From Tragulus kanchil (lineage: Eukaryota > Chordata > Mammalia > Artiodactyla > Tragulidae), in the NCBI GenBank assembly GCA_022376925.1, contig JAIOJX010000028.1, forward strand, positions 74,923,001 through 74,987,000: a stretch of 64,000 bases of DNA, given 5' to 3'. Each line of letters starts with the position of its first letter. The stretch's first letter is position 1. Positions 12,435 through 24,288 of this stretch are shown here, in pieces. A model generated the notes under the pieces. It was not told the DNA's origin, searched no databases, and saw only the letters and a program-made list of their open reading frames with translations. The position numbers and the translations under genes were made by a program.

Positions 12435-12980
12435 TTTTTTGTTTTGTGGTTTTTTTTATTTATTTATTTTTATTTTTATTTTTTACATGTATGTTCCCAG
12501 ATCATTCATATGCATATCCCTGGACCCTCCCCCCACCCAGTTCTCCTCCTCCCATCCCTCCAGACCATCGCCCCAAGTGGTTGTAGGTACTCCTATTCCC
12601 CTAGCACAATGACAATAGCTATCTTTTCCACACATGACAGTATAGGTTTCCATGTTACTCCCTCCATGCCTCCCTCCCACTGTTCGGTCTCCACAATGTC
12701 TTTATGTCTATTCTGTTTTTTCATGAGTTCACTGCGTGTGTTATCATGACCATCTTACTAGATCCCATATATATGAGTTAGTATACTATACTTGTCTTTC
12801 TCTTTTTGACTTACTTCACTTTTTATGATAGGTTCTAGAGCCAGCCACCTCATTAGGACTGAGTCTTCTGCATTTCTTTTAACAGCTGAGTAGTATTCCA
12901 TTGTGTATATGTACCAGCGCTTCTGGATCCATTCATTTGTCAATGGACATCTAGGTTGCTTCCATGTTCTGGCTATTGTA
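12435..12980 (-). mobile_element. 5'-truncated L1 3' end
   Basis: Minus-strand L1: poly-A (T-rich on this strand) at about 12435-12485, 3' UTR, then the ORF2 C-terminal end with '[17 protein letters not shown]' encoded around 12830-12900. It stops at 'ctggctattgta' (12980), where a SINE begins. The composite is bounded by 'gaaggaggtt' at 12425-12434 and 13320-13329. Same family as the large L1 at the right end of the window, whose 3' UTR shares long blocks with it. Confidence 0.85.
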
Positions 12981-12990
12981 TATATATATA

Positions 12991-13316
12991 TTTTTAAAGA
13001 TTTATTTATTTATTTATTTTGGGCGGGGATCAGGTTGGGGAGTGAGGGGAGCGGGCGGGCCACTTCTATTTGTCTTTCATTTCTCTTTGTTCATCCGTCT
13101 TTGTTCTTTGGCTCCTGTGGGCCTCCCATCGCGGTGGCGTCTGTCGTTGCAGTGCGCCGGCTCTGGGCGCATGCGCTCCAGAGCTCAGGCTCGGTAATTG
13201 GACACATCAGTCCAGCTGCTCCGCGGCACGTGGGATCTTCCCAGGCCAGGGCTCGAACCGGCGCCCCTTGCACTGCAAGGCGGTGTCCTTACCCACTGGA
13301 CCACCAGGGGAAGCCC
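12991..13316 (-). repeat. Young tRNA-Glu-headed SINE, copy C, at the L1 border
   Basis: Near-consensus copy: tail (ttta repeats) at 12991-13020, GC-rich segment at 13021-13060, intact CACGTG near 13228, B box near 13255 and head at 13316. It lies in the same orientation as the adjoining L1 fragment, between it and the right target-site duplicate (13320-13329), and shows no clear duplication of its own. Confidence 0.85.
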
Positions 13317-13610
13317 ATAGAAGGAGGTTAAGCTCTCAAGTCAAACAGACTTCATACCTGGACTTACCACTAATGATGGAAATTTAGGAGTAACTGCTTC
13401 ATAAAATTATGAAAGACTCCATGGAACTTAGGTAAAAAATGCAGTCAGAGGAATGCATGCTTAATCAAAGAAATACCCTTTTTCACATTTCTAATTTGGC
13501 AGACTTTTGTTAATATCATACCTGCCTTTGACGAAGATACAGGAAATAGGTGCTGGCTGTTAGGAGTGTAAATTACCTTTAAGGCAAGTTTCCAATGTTA
13601 GCATAAGCCT

Positions 13611-13662
13611 GGATAGATAAATGGATGGATGGATGGATGGACAGATGACAATGAGACAGACA
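13611..13662. repeat. GGAT/GACA-type simple repeat
   Basis: 'ggatggatggatggatgg' followed by imperfect 'acagatgacaatgagacaga'. A tetranucleotide microsatellite. Confidence 0.8.
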
Positions 13663-14920
13663 GTTATAGATTATCATTTGACGCAGTAGTTATATTTTAA
13701 GCTGTTTATCCGAAAGAGGTCATTAGAGATGTATAAAGATTTAACTACTGCTTATCACACTATTGTTTATATTGTTGAAGAACTAGAACCAATTAGGATA
13801 GGACTGGAACTCTGTAGGCATTGGATGGGTACTGATTCCCTCCTGCCACTGTCACTTCCACCTCCATGCCCATGACAATGCAATCGGTAAGAAAACCAAG
13901 ACTAAAACTTAACAAGTAAGGTCCACAAAATCAGATAACCAAGGTAAATACCTGGGCATCAGCCTTCTAAAGAATCCTTTTCTACTACTGTGCCTCTATT
14001 TCATTGAAGTCAATACCAACTTGCACAAGTACATAATCCTTTATACTCAATTCTGAAGTTCAAAAAGTCCCCCAAAGTGCAACTTGTTAAGTTTTATACA
14101 AGCTCGTTTGAAAACAAAACCTGATCTGAACTGTCACAAGTCTGTTTAGAGTCTCTAATCATTGGCTGTGAATATTCATATATCTTAATGCAGAAATATT
14201 GTTTGATTAGTGGGTTCTGCCCCAGAACCCACTGGAAATGTTATATAATAATGTATATACTATTTTACCTTTCTAAAATCTGAGAAATTCTGAAATACTT
14301 TTGGCCTAGGAGTTTCTGATGAGGCATTTGGGACCTATAGGTTTTTCAGTAAGGAGAAATAGACATATCTATTCCAGGTTGAATGAACAGGGCTTAAGAT
14401 ACAGATTAATTTCTTTTTAACATTTCAAGTGTGTAACCTAATGCTTTATGTGACACTGAATGTTTCTGTAGCGAAATCATGTGTCGAGGCTAGATATTAA
14501 ATATTCTTCTGAAGAGGATTACTGATAAGAATAAAATTAACTTCCTCTGAAAAGGATGCTTACAATGCTCTGTTAAAAGATAATGAGAAAACCATTCAGA
14601 TTTTAGACACCATGATTCAGATGACCTGGCTATTAAGACCAGCATGTAGTTAGTCCACATGCAAAGGCTACATTTTATGTTCTTGATTTTAATGCTCCTG
14701 TTTCCTGTTTTGAACATTTCAAAGGAAACTCATCGTTGGAGTGTTGTGGCTAGGACAGCAGCAGAGGTGAGCAAGACTGTCCCCTTCTTTGTGAATGTGC
14801 CACCATAGAGAGCACTGTTTCTGAGTATTTTGTGTGCAATAGAAAGGGCCGACTTTGTTCTTTGAATTCATAGGTTAGTTTATCAATCCAAGAAACAGAG
14901 TTCAGCTCTTTCCACCCTCA

Positions 14921-14938
14921 CCCAGCAGGTGGCGCTGT
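14921..14938 (+). promoter_or_regulatory. CTCF core motif, first copy
   Basis: 'cccagcaggtggcgctgt' fits the CTCF core consensus (CCASYAGRKGGCGCT) at every core position, in plus orientation. CTCF is the vertebrate insulator and loop-anchor protein. Occupancy cannot be judged from sequence. Confidence 0.7.
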
Positions 14939-16037
14939 GAAATAGAGGATATGACAGTGCAGTGACCTGCCTTTCTGCTCCACAAACCTAGTTATAACCT
15001 TGTAACAGTAATACCTGGGCATCCAGCCTTCTAAAAAAGAAAATTCCCTAGATAACCAAGGTAAATACCTGGGCATCAGCCTTCTAAAGAATCCTTTTCT
15101 ACTACTGTGCCTCTATTTCATTGAAGTCAATACCAACTTGCACAAGTACATAATCCTTTATACTCAATTCTGAAGTTCAAAAAGTCCCCCAAAGTGCAAC
15201 TTGTTAAGTTTTATACAAGCTCGTTTGAAAACAAAACCTGATCTGAACTGTCACAAGTCTGTTTAGAGTCTCTAATCATTGGCTGTGAATATTCATATAT
15301 CTTAATGCAGAAATATTGTTTGATTAGTGGGTTCTGCCCCAGAACCCACTGGAAATGTTATATAATAATGTATATACTATTTTACCTTTCTAAAATCTGA
15401 GAAATTCTGAAATACTTTTGGCCTAGGAGTTTCTGATGAGGCATTTGGGACCTATAGGTTTTTCAGTAAGGAGAAATAGACATATCTATTCCAGGTTGAA
15501 TGAACAGGGCTTAAGATACAGATTAATTTCTTTTTAACATTTCAAGTGTGTAACCTAATGCTTTATGTGACACTGAATGTTTCTGTAGCGAAATCATGTG
15601 TCGAGGCTAGATATTAAATATTCTTCTGAAGAGGATTACTGATAAGAATAAAATTAACTTCCTCTGAAAAGGATGCTTACAATGCTCTGTTAAAAGATAA
15701 TGAGAAAACCATTCAGATTTTAGACACCATGATTCAGATGACCTGGCTATTAAGACCAGCATGTAGTTAGTCCACATGCAAAGGCTACATTTTATGTTCT
15801 TGATTTTAATGCTCCTGTTTCCTGTTTTGAACATTTCAAAGGAAACTCATCGTTGGAGTGTTGTGGCTAGGACAGCAGCAGAGGTGAGCAAGACTGTCCC
15901 CTTCTTTGTGAATGTGCCACCATAGAGAGCACTGTTTCTGAGTATTTTGTGTGCAATAGAAAGGGCCGACTTTGTTCTTTGAATTCATAGGTTAGTTTAT
16001 CAATCCAAGAAACAGAGTTCAGCTCTTTCCACCCTCA

Positions 16038-16055
16038 CCCAGCAGGTGGCGCTGT
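16038..16055 (+). promoter_or_regulatory. CTCF core motif, duplicate copy
   Basis: The same 18 bases in the second copy of the surrounding duplication, exactly 1117 bases downstream and in the same orientation. If the duplication is artefactual there is only one site in the genome. Confidence 0.65.
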
Positions 16056-16581
16056 GAAATAGAGGGATATGACAGTGCAGTGACCTGCCTTTCTGCTCCA
16101 CAAACCTAGTTATAACCTTAGCAAGCACCCAGGTGATTCTGGCACTTAATAATATATTATCAATTGAAGCACTTGAAAATCTCCTAAAGATCTAGTGCCT
16201 CAAACAAGTCTTGTTTCATATCCAGTCTTCTGTAAAGTTCCTGCTTCCTTTAAGATCAGCCTGACTCTAGCCTTAGCCAGATTGTTGAGGTCCTGTAAAA
16301 AGGTCCAGTCCTGGTTCTGCACCTGGATGTTAGAATGGATTCTCTCTTCCCATTTGTGGAAAAGGCCACTGTCCTCATCCGGGTATAGGCCTTATTACCT
16401 CTCCTGCTTGGGAAAGGATCCATTAACTACTTGAATGAATAAACTAATTACTAGTTACAGTCTTAGCTGAGCCAGTCATTAGCTGCCTGCTCAGAGACTC
16501 TGGGTAAGAAGCAGTTAAGAGAAAGGAAGGAAATAGCCTGCTGTATCTCCCAGGCCTCTCTTCTTGGAAAGACTTTGCTGC

Positions 16582-18807
16582 TTTTCTCTGACGGTGGTAT
16601 TTTGGGGTGCCAGTCTATCAGCCAGTTGACTCAGTGTCGAAGTCCAAGACCACTGGTTCCTTCAGGCTACAGTCTCCTGGGGCACCAGACAGTTTATGCT
16701 CACAAGAACTTTCACTTCTTTTTCACAGACATTAATAGTTTCCTGGCACTGCCTTTCAGGAAATGTCGTCATGGTCTGGAGGAACCAATAAAAATACAAG
16801 TAACCTGTTTTGACAGATCTCTTTTCTGCCAGAAATTTCAGAATTGGTGTTGGGGCAGGGGCAATGGCACACCAGCCCATTTGTGGGCGCATACGGAGAA
16901 ATCGTGCATTTGCCGTAAGAGGGAGAGGTGACGTCTGCCTTGGACACGAACTGTAGATGGCTCTAAAGCTGTAAACAAATTCCAGCTCATTCTGGCAAAC
17001 TTAAGAAGAAAACTCTAATGTGAAAAGACTACTCAGGTCTACGATACATTGGGAGATTTTTTTTTCCTCATTTTTTTTGCTTCTTATTTCAAACACAATT
17101 CTGAACTCTTTTGATCCTCAAATAGAAAACTCACACATTAGAAATTAATAGCACTTGATTATGGATGCACACGTGGCATTGCCATAAGGTATGCATAAAA
17201 GAGGCCATGGCTTTGGATAATTATTACCAAATGGCTAACTCCCGATGCTCTTTGCTCACTCCTGTTATGGCCAGAGCACAGATCTGAATCTCATTAATGT
17301 AAGAAATATTGAATGTTGCTCTAGGACACCGATTGAAATTAGTTTTTGGCTGGGGTAAGGATGAGGGCAGGGGGAGGATGCTTTTCTCAATGCAAGTTTT
17401 TGAGGGAAATTGATCACCATAATACTGAAAGAAGTAAGAATAAAGCTGGTAAAAGACATCAGAAAAAGATTGTCTGCTCTCTTCTAAACAGTGAATTAAA
17501 AGTATTTTTTCACCCTAGTATGGATTTTGAATACTCTGGTTTTTTGTTAGGACTAGAGTGGCTAAATAATGTTACTTTACTCTCCTTATCTGCTTAAGCT
17601 TCAGCCTAACTACTCTGCGAGGTTATATAACCTAAAGATCAATCTTTATGAGAATATATGGGGCTGTAATAAGATGCTACCCCAAATACTTTTTACTTTT
17701 TGTTTTTCTCTGACGGTGGTATTTTGGGGTGCCAGTCTATCAGCCAGTTGACTCAGTGTCGAAGTCCAAGACCACTGGTTCCTTCAGGCTACAGTCTCCT
17801 GGGGCACCAGACAGTTTATGCTCACAAGAACTTTCACTTCTTTTTCACAGACATTAATAGTTTCCTGGCACTGCCTTTCAGGAAATGTCGTCATGGTCTG
17901 GAGGAACCAATAAAAATACAAGTAACCTGTTTTGACAGATCTCTTTTCTGCCAGAAATTTCAGAATTGGTGTTGGGGCAGGGGCAATGGCACACCAGCCC
18001 ATTTGTGGGCGAACGGAGAAATCGTGCATTTGCCGTAAGAGGGAGAGGTGACGTCTGCCTTGGACACGAACTGTAGATGGCTCTAAAGCTGTAAACAAAT
18101 TCCAGCTCATTCTGGCAAACTTAAGAAGAAAACTCTAATGTGAAAAGACTACTCAGGTCTACGATACATTGGGAGATTTTTTTTTCCTCATTTTTTTTGC
18201 TTCTTATTTCAAACACAATTCTGAACTCTTTTGATCCTCAAATAGAAAACTCACACATTAGAAATTAATAGCACTTGATTATGGATGCACACGTGGCATT
18301 GCCATAAGGTATGCATAAAAGAGGCCATGGCTTTGGATAATTATTACCAAATGGCTAACTCCCGATGCTCTTTGCTCACTCCTGTTATGGCCAGAGCACA
18401 GATCTGAATCTCATTAATGTAAGAAATATTGAATGTTGCTCTAGGACACCGATTGAAATTAGTTTTTGGCTGGGGTAAGGATGAGGGCAGGGGGAGGATG
18501 CTTTTCTCAATGCAAGTTTTTGAGGGAAATTGATCACCATAATACTGAAAGAAGTAAGAATAAAGCTGGTAAAAGACATCAGAAAAAGATTGTCTGCTCT
18601 CTTCTAAACAGTGAATTAAAAGTATTTTTTCACCCTAGTATGGATTTTGAATACTCTGGTTTTTTCTTAGGACTAGAGTGGCTAAATAATGTTACTTTAC
18701 TCTCCTTATCTGCTTAAGCTTCAGCCTAACTACTCTGCGAGGTTATATAACCTAAAGATCAATCTTTATGAGAATATATGGGGCTGTAATAAGATGCTAC
18801 CCCAAAC
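16582..18807. repeat. Direct tandem duplication D5 (offset about 1121)
   Basis: Copy 1 16582-17687, copy 2 17704-18807, starting 'tttctctgacggtgg'. Unique AT-rich DNA; small differences such as 'gcgcatacgg' (16887) against 'gcgaacgg' (18009). The junction around 17688-17703 is T-rich filler. Confidence 0.9.
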
Positions 18808-21026
18808 CTATCGAAGTTGCCTATGAAAAAAAGATTTTATACCTATAATATTGTGGTTTTCCATCTGTGTGAGTTTCCTTATTAAAGTCTTTCCTATGTA
18901 TTGCCCCTTTACTAGACTTAAAAAATTTTTGTTTTTTAACAAAAAGACAAGTTGCAGTAACATTTTAAACTTCCTTTTTATGCCAGGTCCTTATAATTGC
19001 TCCTATTTCAGGCATACCACCATCGATTTGTGTTGAGAAGTAGGGGAAAGTAGATTTGATCCTGATTTTCTCTCACACATTCTGTCTTTTAATTAAAAGC
19101 CTGCACTTGCTATACAACTGGGTGGATATAAGAGAGAAACTTCTAGGCCCAGAAGATAGTCAGGAGTAGTAGATAGTCAGTAGTAGATAGTAGTAGCATG
19201 GCCTTCTTTCTCTGAGGACAAACTGCCTCAGTAGGTGTTCAGTCTCTGTCAGCCTCCCCCATCTTGTGGTAGCCGGGCCCCCACCTGAACAAAGCAGTCA
19301 GAGTGGATACTGTTTCAGCCTCTTTCTAAACCTTTCAAGGCATTCACTAAAACCTGCTTGGAAAAGGGGATGGAGGAAGTTTAGAAAAACCCAAGGGTGT
19401 GTATCTCCCAAGTCCTGATTTCAGTCAATGCCAAGTCACATCTTTGACGTGCGGAGGCTGGTGGCCCTGGAGGCTGACCCTGAACATACCTTTGGCCCAT
19501 GCTGAAGCCTTTCTGTCGCTCTTCTTCACCTATCCTGGCCAATACTGTTCCTCCTAGATGGTCCATGTCTAGCTTTCCATCCTGATTTCAACCCTTGTCC
19601 TCTTCTTACTGCCCTTTTTATCCTAACTGCCACTGACTCTTGGTTTCCTCCACAAGAGTCCCTGTGACAACTTTCGATCTGGAGAGGTGATGGAAGTTCT
19701 TACACTCACTGGGCGCCCAACTGGATTATTTCCCAGCTGTGAACCAAAGAGCTATCCATCAGGTGCCTTCAGGAGGGCTTTTTCATATCAGCTAATTAAT
19801 TGCATTTTTGTAACTTGATATCTTGATCCACAGACTGAAACTGAAATAAAGAAAGCTCTTTCTGTGACAAGCTAATTAGGATATGTCAGGATTAAACTGT
19901 CATCCTAAGACTGTCATTCTTTCAGTTGAGCAAGTTGGACTTACAACTGTCTTGAGGGTTGCATGGACCATATTTTAGGAGAAAATACTGAGCAGTAATC
20001 TGTGAATCAGAGGTCCACTGATCTTAGCCACTACAGATCCCATGTGCCAAGATCCTTCAGCTGTTATCTCCCCAAACCCATAGATTATTAGCTGGGAAGG
20101 GAATGTGCCTAGAGATAGGAGACAGTTTTCTCAATGGCCGCCTGCCCTAGTTAATCCAGACACTAACTCAGGCCTGGCTCTGAGAACTCCCTTGACTCAA
20201 GCTTGGGATTCTGACAGCAGATTTGTCTCTGGCTGGTATCTCCTCTACCTCTGATCCTAACTAACTCATTTTCTCTTGTGACTCTCCCTTTGTAAACTTG
20301 CTGTTTTGAATGATGCATTAAAAGTTTGCTGACCCCTGAATTGATAGAAAAATGAAGCATGCTTTCGCATCACTAACGTATACATTTAAATATAAATGAA
20401 GTAGCTTTCCTATATAGCTTTCTGGAAAATACTGGGGTAGGAGAAGTGAGGGGGAAATCTGGTAGGCCTAGATCAATAAAACGGAAATCTTGAGGTTTTC
20501 CCTTTAGACCTTTAGTCCAAAGCCACCTAAGGAATTTGGGCTCAGGGTGCAAGAAAGTGAGTTATGTGATCAAATATCTCCTTTTAGTGCATTTTATTAG
20601 GGCTTCTTGAAAGCCAGGAAGTTTTCAGTGCCAAGATGATCCCTCAAGGGATCCTGGAAAATAGCCTGCATTTCTCCCTAACTAGTCGGCCAGTGTTCAT
20701 TCTAACATTCAAAGAGAAGAGCAGGGCATGTGCTGTCAGGACTTCCCAACTGATGTCTCTGGATTTTGACACTAAGGAGACTTTATTAAGAACCCTTTCC
20801 ACTCACTCTTCTTAAGCTTTTCTTTTAAAACCTTATAGTTCAGCATTACCTTTCTCTGATTGCCCACTGATGTTCTCACACACAGAGGAAGTAATGCTTT
20901 TCGGGCTTCCTTTCTGGAAACATTTTCTATTCTGTGGTTCTCCTTTCTTTCCTTTTATTAATCTTGCATGTGGGTCAGAGTGAGTCGTCTTCCACAGTCA
21001 ACTGCAGGAAAAGGGTTGTGGGGGCT

Positions 21027-21057
<31 letters not shown>

Positions 21058-21927
21058 TTTTGGCCTTCCCTCCTCCACAACTGGAAAATATGAGGCAGAT
21101 CCTGTTTATGTATGCTGTAACCTCAAAAGGAGCTGATACACTGTTGTCATTAAAGAAGAATCCGGAGCTGTTTATCCTGCAGAAGAGTACCAGAACTCTA
21201 AATTGGAAAGCCCCCCTGTGTCCTTCAGGCTGACTGCCGGAGCTCTCTGCTGCTCTCCCAAGGCTGCTCCAAAACTTAAGGCAAAGATTTCTGCTATTGC
21301 ATCTGCCTCCCGAATTCCGAGAACAAACAAAATGTCAGAGTTGTGCCCTTATAAGAAATCAAGGGCCGTCTTCCTTTGTATGAATATGTTCTTTGAGATC
21401 TGTTTTCCAGAGGCTTTTTGCACTCTAAAATGTAACGTGAATGCATCATCTTCCTTCCACTGTTGTCTCTATAGATGTTTTTATCATGTTCCTGAAATCT
21501 TTTTTGCAAGTCCATTATATACCCAGTAAGTTTGGCAAATTATAGTACAGTGAGCTTTCTTTTTTCTGAAAACTAATGAAAACTGTACTTTTAGTAGTAC
21601 ATTTTTCTTTTAAAGTTCAGTTTCTAATTTTTTTAATCATTTCGTTTTCTGTGTATGTCAAACATGTCTCTTTGATAGTAAGGATTCTTTTTATAAATCT
21701 GTATTTATATAAATCTGTTTTAAGATTGTTAAAACAATCTTAAATTGTTTGTCTTAAATTGATTGTCTGTTTATATAATCTGTTGTATTTTTCATGATTT
21801 ATTTTCTTGATCTATATTACTTCACTTTTGTTTTGATTTGTCTTGGGACAGACCCAGGCTCCCATTATAGGATCAGAAACTGTCAAACAGGAAATGGCTA
21901 ACCTGGAACTACTCTTTGGCTAACTCT
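18808..21927. other. Unique non-coding DNA with one simple repeat
   Basis: No supported gene. 19140-19200 has short 'agtagatagt' repeats. 21026-21060 is a pure TTTA tract. The open frames at 20934-21233 and 21203-21529 show no recognisable domain. Confidence 0.5.
21026..21060. repeat. (TTTA)n microsatellite
   Basis: About eight uninterrupted TTTA units. It resembles the tail of the local SINE family, but no SINE body follows on the right. Confidence 0.85.
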
Positions 21928-24288
21928 TGCTTAAAGATGTCATATCAGTGCAACATGATTGCTTTTCAAATAACAGGCCCCTAATACGACAAGAGAGCTA
22001 TCAACAATATGCCAATCACTGCCACAGAAATAGTTACAGGGGCAAGCCACAATCTGTCTCTTATCCCTATGATCTTCACCCCATAGGACCAAAGGTTTAT
22101 GATTATGAGGCAGAGTTTTCACTTTTTTTTTTTTAGGTTCTCTTCCTTTTCTAAGTTCTCTTTCTATGGAAACTTTATTATACTTTTTAAAATATGGTTT
22201 TTTTCCTTGAGAAGTTAAAAGCCTGCATAAATTAGGGAATCTAGAAGGTGGTGGAACTCTAAAACTGTTGTGCAATCAGGGGAATAGGAAGTTGAGAGGT
22301 TTGGTTTAATTTCGTTAAAACTTGGGCCAATAGTTGTTGAGTTGTATAAATAGTAAGTCTATGAGAGTTGAAAAACTATAAGAAAAACCTTTCAGTACAG
22401 CACATCATCTGGTTCTGCCTTTGTGTGTTTTACATGGCACTGTGTATTTAGAAATAATGTAGGACTGGAGAATAGATCTTCATAGTGCCGTCCCTGTGTG
22501 GTAGCCCAGAGGGGAATACTTCCTTGTATCTATCTCATGTTGATCTTTTTCAAGATGAACTTGGATAAGCCCCAGAGGATTAAGCCAAACCCCACACCCA
22601 CTTACTTATTAACCTCAGGTTCCTTTTAGGACCAGTTTCTCTCAGATTTTTTTCTTCTAAGTGCATGTTTTGTGGATGGGTGGGGGCAATTAGCTGTGGA
22701 CTGGATGGAAGGCCTTTCTGTTCAGACTGTGATTTAACTTCACCCGAGTAGATGCTATGTCCTCTTAATCAGAGGCTATTTGTGATCCCCGCTCCTGACT
22801 GAGTTTTTCCTTTCTGCCTCCAACCCCAATCTTTGTTCTCTGTTTTCTTTCATCTCCTTTCCCTTATTATTTTAAGCAGCGTCTAGAATATGAATTATAA
22901 CTTATATTTTCAGGAAATTGCATAAAATGATGATAAAAATAAGTTATAGATTCGGGAAGGTTTCATCCTCAAGTGGTGCTAACAACCTTGGACTAGGAAC
23001 CCAGCCTCACTGGTGCCTGAACTTGGGCAACTCGCCTCTGGGCCTCAGTTTCCTTATTAATAGGAGAGGCCCTTAAACACTTCAAGCTTCTCAAGCCAGT
23101 CCTCCTAACCTGATTTGCTTTTGCTTAAAGATGTCATATCAGTGCAACATGATTGCTTTTCAAATACGGTATCAANAGAGCTATCAACAATATGCCAATC
23201 ACTGCCACAGAAATAGTTACAGGGGCAAGCCACAATCTGTCTCTTATCCCTATGATCTTCACCCCATAGGACCAAAGGTTTATGATTATGAGGCAGAGTT
23301 TTCACTTTTTTTTTTTTAGGTTCTCTTCCTTTTCTAAGTTCTCTTTCTATGGAAACTTTATTATACTTTTTAAAATATGGTTTTTTTCCTTGAGAAGTTA
23401 AAAGCCTGCATAAATTAGGGAATCTAGAAGGTGGTGGAACTCTAAAACTGTTGTGCAATCAGGGGAATAGGAAGTTGAGAGGTTTGGTTTAATTTCGTTA
23501 AAACTTGGGCCAATAGTTGTTGAGTTGTATAAATAGTAAGTCTATGAGAGTTGAAAAACTATAAGAAAAACCTTTCAGTACAGCACATCATCTGGTTCTG
23601 CCTTTGTGTGTTTTACATGGCACTGTGTATTTAGAAATAATGTAGGACTGGAGAATAGATCTTCATAGTGCCGTCCCTGTGTGGTAGCCCAGAGGGGAAT
23701 ACTTCCTTGTATCTATCTCATGTTGATCTTTTTCAAGATGAACTTGGATAAGCCCCAGAGGATTAAGCCAAACCCCACACCCACTTACTTATTAACCTCA
23801 GGTTCCTTTTAGGACCAGTTTCTCTCAGATTTTTTTCTTCTAAGTGCATGTTTTGTGGATGGGTGGGGGCAATTAGCTGTGGACTGGATGGAAGGCCTTT
23901 CTGTTCAGACTGTGATTTAACTTCACCCGAGTAGATGCTATGTCCTCTTAATCAGAGGCTATTTGTGATCCCCGCTCCTGACTGAGTTTTTCCTTTCTGC
24001 CTCCAACCCCAATCTTTGTTCTCTGTTTTCTTTCATCTCCTTTCCCTTATTATTTTAAGCAGCGTCTAGAATATGAATTATAACTTATATTTTCAGGAAA
24101 TTGCATAAAATGATGATAAAAATAAGTTATAGATTCGGGAAGGTTTCATCCTCAAGTGGTGCTAACAACCTTGGACTAGGAACCCAGCCTCACTGGTGCC
24201 TGAACTTGGGCAACTCGCCTCTCTGGGCCTCAGTTTCCTTATTAATAGGGAGAGGCCCTTAAACACTTCAAGCTTCTCAAGCCAGTCC
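21928..24288. repeat. Direct duplication D6a (offset about 1183)
   Basis: Copy 1 21928-23104, copy 2 23125-24288, starting 'ttgcttaaagatgtcat'. Copy 2 is damaged at its start: at 23166-23177 it reads 'acggtatcaana' with an N at 23176, where copy 1 has about 20 different bases. That is a direct sign of a failed consensus. Contains a MIR fragment. Confidence 0.9.
22976..23066 (+). repeat. MIR fragment
   Basis: 'cctgaacttgggcaactcgc' followed by 'tgggcctcagtttccttatt' is the conserved MIR core. Repeated near 24160-24250 and 25262-25350 through the surrounding duplications. Confidence 0.75.

Larger units (their letters stand above)
13933..16119. repeat. Direct tandem duplication D4 (offset about 1117)
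   Basis: Copy 1 13933-15002, copy 2 15050-16119, both starting 'agataaccaaggtaaatacc'. The 47-base spacer 15003-15049 contains 'aatacctgggcatccagcc', a corrupted third version of the copy start. That is what an unresolved noisy overlap would leave. It contains unique DNA and a CTCF-like site. Confidence 0.9.

Noticed and set aside
12903..13331. Long open frames across the SINE copies (also at 6009, 25805, 35054, 40015 and 49809)
   Set aside because: The same frames recur in every SINE copy because the GC-rich element lacks stops by chance. They are untranslated Pol III-type repeats.
16100..16120. A tRNA gene or other structured RNA gene
   Set aside because: All A/B-box pairs found in the window lie inside SINEs; no intact tRNA cloverleaf was seen elsewhere.
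21026..21060. CRISPR-like or other spaced repeat array
   Set aside because: A simple TTTA microsatellite; there is no spaced repeat pattern anywhere and the DNA is mammalian.
21203..21529. Plus-strand 108-codon frame
   Set aside because: No recognisable domain; AT-rich with no exon signals that I can support.
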